The translations under genes were made by a program, and so were the position numbers. This document shows positions 63,222 through 64,000 of a stretch of 64,000 bases of DNA, piece by piece. The stretch's first letter is position 1; each line of letters begins with the position of its first letter. The DNA is taken from assembly GCF_022352055.1 (NCBI RefSeq), contig NZ_JAKRWM010000009.1, positions 124,001-188,000 on the forward strand, given 5' to 3'. This DNA comes from Cohnella mopanensis. Lineage in GTDB: Bacteria > Bacillota > Bacilli > Paenibacillales > Paenibacillaceae. The notes beneath the pieces are model-generated. The model worked only from the letters and a program-made list of their open reading frames with translations, was not told the origin of the DNA and ran no database searches.

Positions 63222-64000
63222 CGTCTTACCGGGAGCTAGCCGAGCGCCTTTGGCATACTCCGCTGCCGCTAACGTTTTCTTGCCGGCTGGCTGAACTTCC
63301 GTTAATACGATACTTCCGTCACCCGTGCGAACGCGGATTCCGAATGCCCCTGTCTCCAATACGGAACCTGGAGCCATTGCTGCCCACTCTGGGCGCAACG
63401 CGCTATCGGCGGCTTCAGGAATTCGGATGCTCCACACCTTGAATACCTCGCCGTCCAAATACGTAAAACCTCCAGCCATCGGACTGAGGCCACGCACCCG
63501 ATTAAACAGTTGCCGCGAATCGCAATTCCAATCCAGCTTCTCGTCTTCCCGCGACAAGTTCGGCGCGTAAGTCGCTTCACTTTCTTCTTGCGGCGTTCTC
63601 CCGGCTGTCCCCTCCGCTATGCGGGGCAACCATTCTAACAACAATTCAGCGCCAGCGACGCTAAGCTTCTCGAAGATCGTGCCCGCCGTATCTTCATCGG
63701 TGATCGGTACTTCCACCTTGGAGATCATATCCCCGGTATCCAAGCCTTCCGCCATGTACATGAGCGTAACGCCCGTCACCGATTCCCCGTTAATGATCGA
63801 TCGTTGAATCGGTGCGCCGCCGCGATAGCGGGGCAGCAATGAGCCGTGCACGTTAATACAGCCGAAACGCGGAAGATCGAGCACCGATTTCGGAAGAATT
63901 TGTCCGTATGCGGCAGTAATAATCAAATCCGGCGCAATGGCCGCCACCGCGGCAACGCCTTCCGGCGAGCGCAACTTCTCCGGTTGCACAACGGTAAGCC
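63213..64000 (-). CDS. fmt: Methionyl-tRNA formyltransferase, C-terminal part
   Basis: The frame continues past the window end, so the N-terminus is missing. Visible are the catalytic and folate region DLIITAAYGQILP, FGCINVHGSLLPRYRGGAPI (Asn-His) and GVTLMYMAEGLDTGDM (Asp), then the C-terminal domain with IRIPEAADS...KGARLAPGKTLG. Formylates initiator Met-tRNA. Upstream of rsmB as in Bacillus. Confidence 0.96.
   Translation of the reverse strand, partial: LTVVQPEKLRSPEGVAAVAAIAPDLIITAAYGQILPKSVLDLPRFGCINVHGSLLPRYRGGAPIQRSIINGESVTGVTLMYMAEGLDTGDMISKVEVPITDEDTAGTIFEKLSVAGAELLLEWLPRIAEGTAGRTPQEESEATYAPNLSREDEKLDWNCDSRQLFNRVRGLSPMAGGFTYLDGEVFKVWSIRIPEAADSALRPEWAAMAPGSVLETGAFGIRVRTGDGSIVLTEVQPAGKKTLAAAEYAKGARLAPGKTLG

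Overview
The window is chromosomal DNA from an endospore-forming, Gram-positive bacterium, most likely a Paenibacillaceae member (Paenibacillus/Cohnella-like). I infer this from SpoVM, a SpoVIF-like protein, YlbJ, an alpha/beta SASP with a sigma-G-like promoter and two YjcZ proteins, from the FapR-fatty acid-smc-ftsY-ffh-rpsP-trmD-rplS-lepB-rbgA and recG-fakA-rpmB-spoVM-rpe-rsgA-prkC-prpC-rlmN-rsmB-fmt gene orders, and from moderate GC with strong GGAGG-type ribosome binding sites. Almost all core genes are on the minus strand, so each operon reads from high to low coordinates.

Layout. 1-20.8 kb: translation, secretion and lipid core (rbgA fragment, lepB, rplS, trmD, rimM, khpA, rpsP, ffh, ylxM, ftsY, smc, rnc, fabF, acpP, fabG, fabD, fabH, plsX, fapR). 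Two oddities lie here: an SDR/permease pair inserted between khpA and rimM, and a 12-copy 51-bp tandem repeat between ftsY and smc. 20.8-27.7 kb: rpmF, yceD, tmcAL, ylbJ, an ECF sigma/anti-sigma-like pair, coaD and rsmD. 27.7-46.4 kb: an accessory island, partly AT-rich, between rsmD and the thiamine-type transporter/recG side. It holds phage-derived debris, an acyltransferase, spore-related small genes, whole and broken SOS lesion-bypass cassettes with three LexA-type boxes, a secreted esterase, and an eight-gene operon ending in two cysteine-rich peptides. 46.4-49.7 kb: a TPP-riboswitch-controlled thiamine/precursor ABC uptake operon. 49.7-64 kb: core genes again (spoVIF-like, recG, degV, fakA, Asp23-like, rpmB, spoVM, rpe, rsgA, prkC, prpC, rlmN, rsmB, fmt fragment).

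The most interesting locus is 40,517-46,255. Two thioredoxin-like proteins with CxxC motifs, a MauE-like membrane protein with a C-S-C-F-G motif, an ABC exporter without a C39 peptidase, a small unknown protein and a lipoprotein solute-binding protein are overlapping or tightly packed and end in two paralogous 64-65-residue peptides, each with six cysteines and a C-terminal Cys-Cys. The layout suggests an oxidative maturation/export system for disulfide-rich peptides. This function is inferred from domain content and context only.
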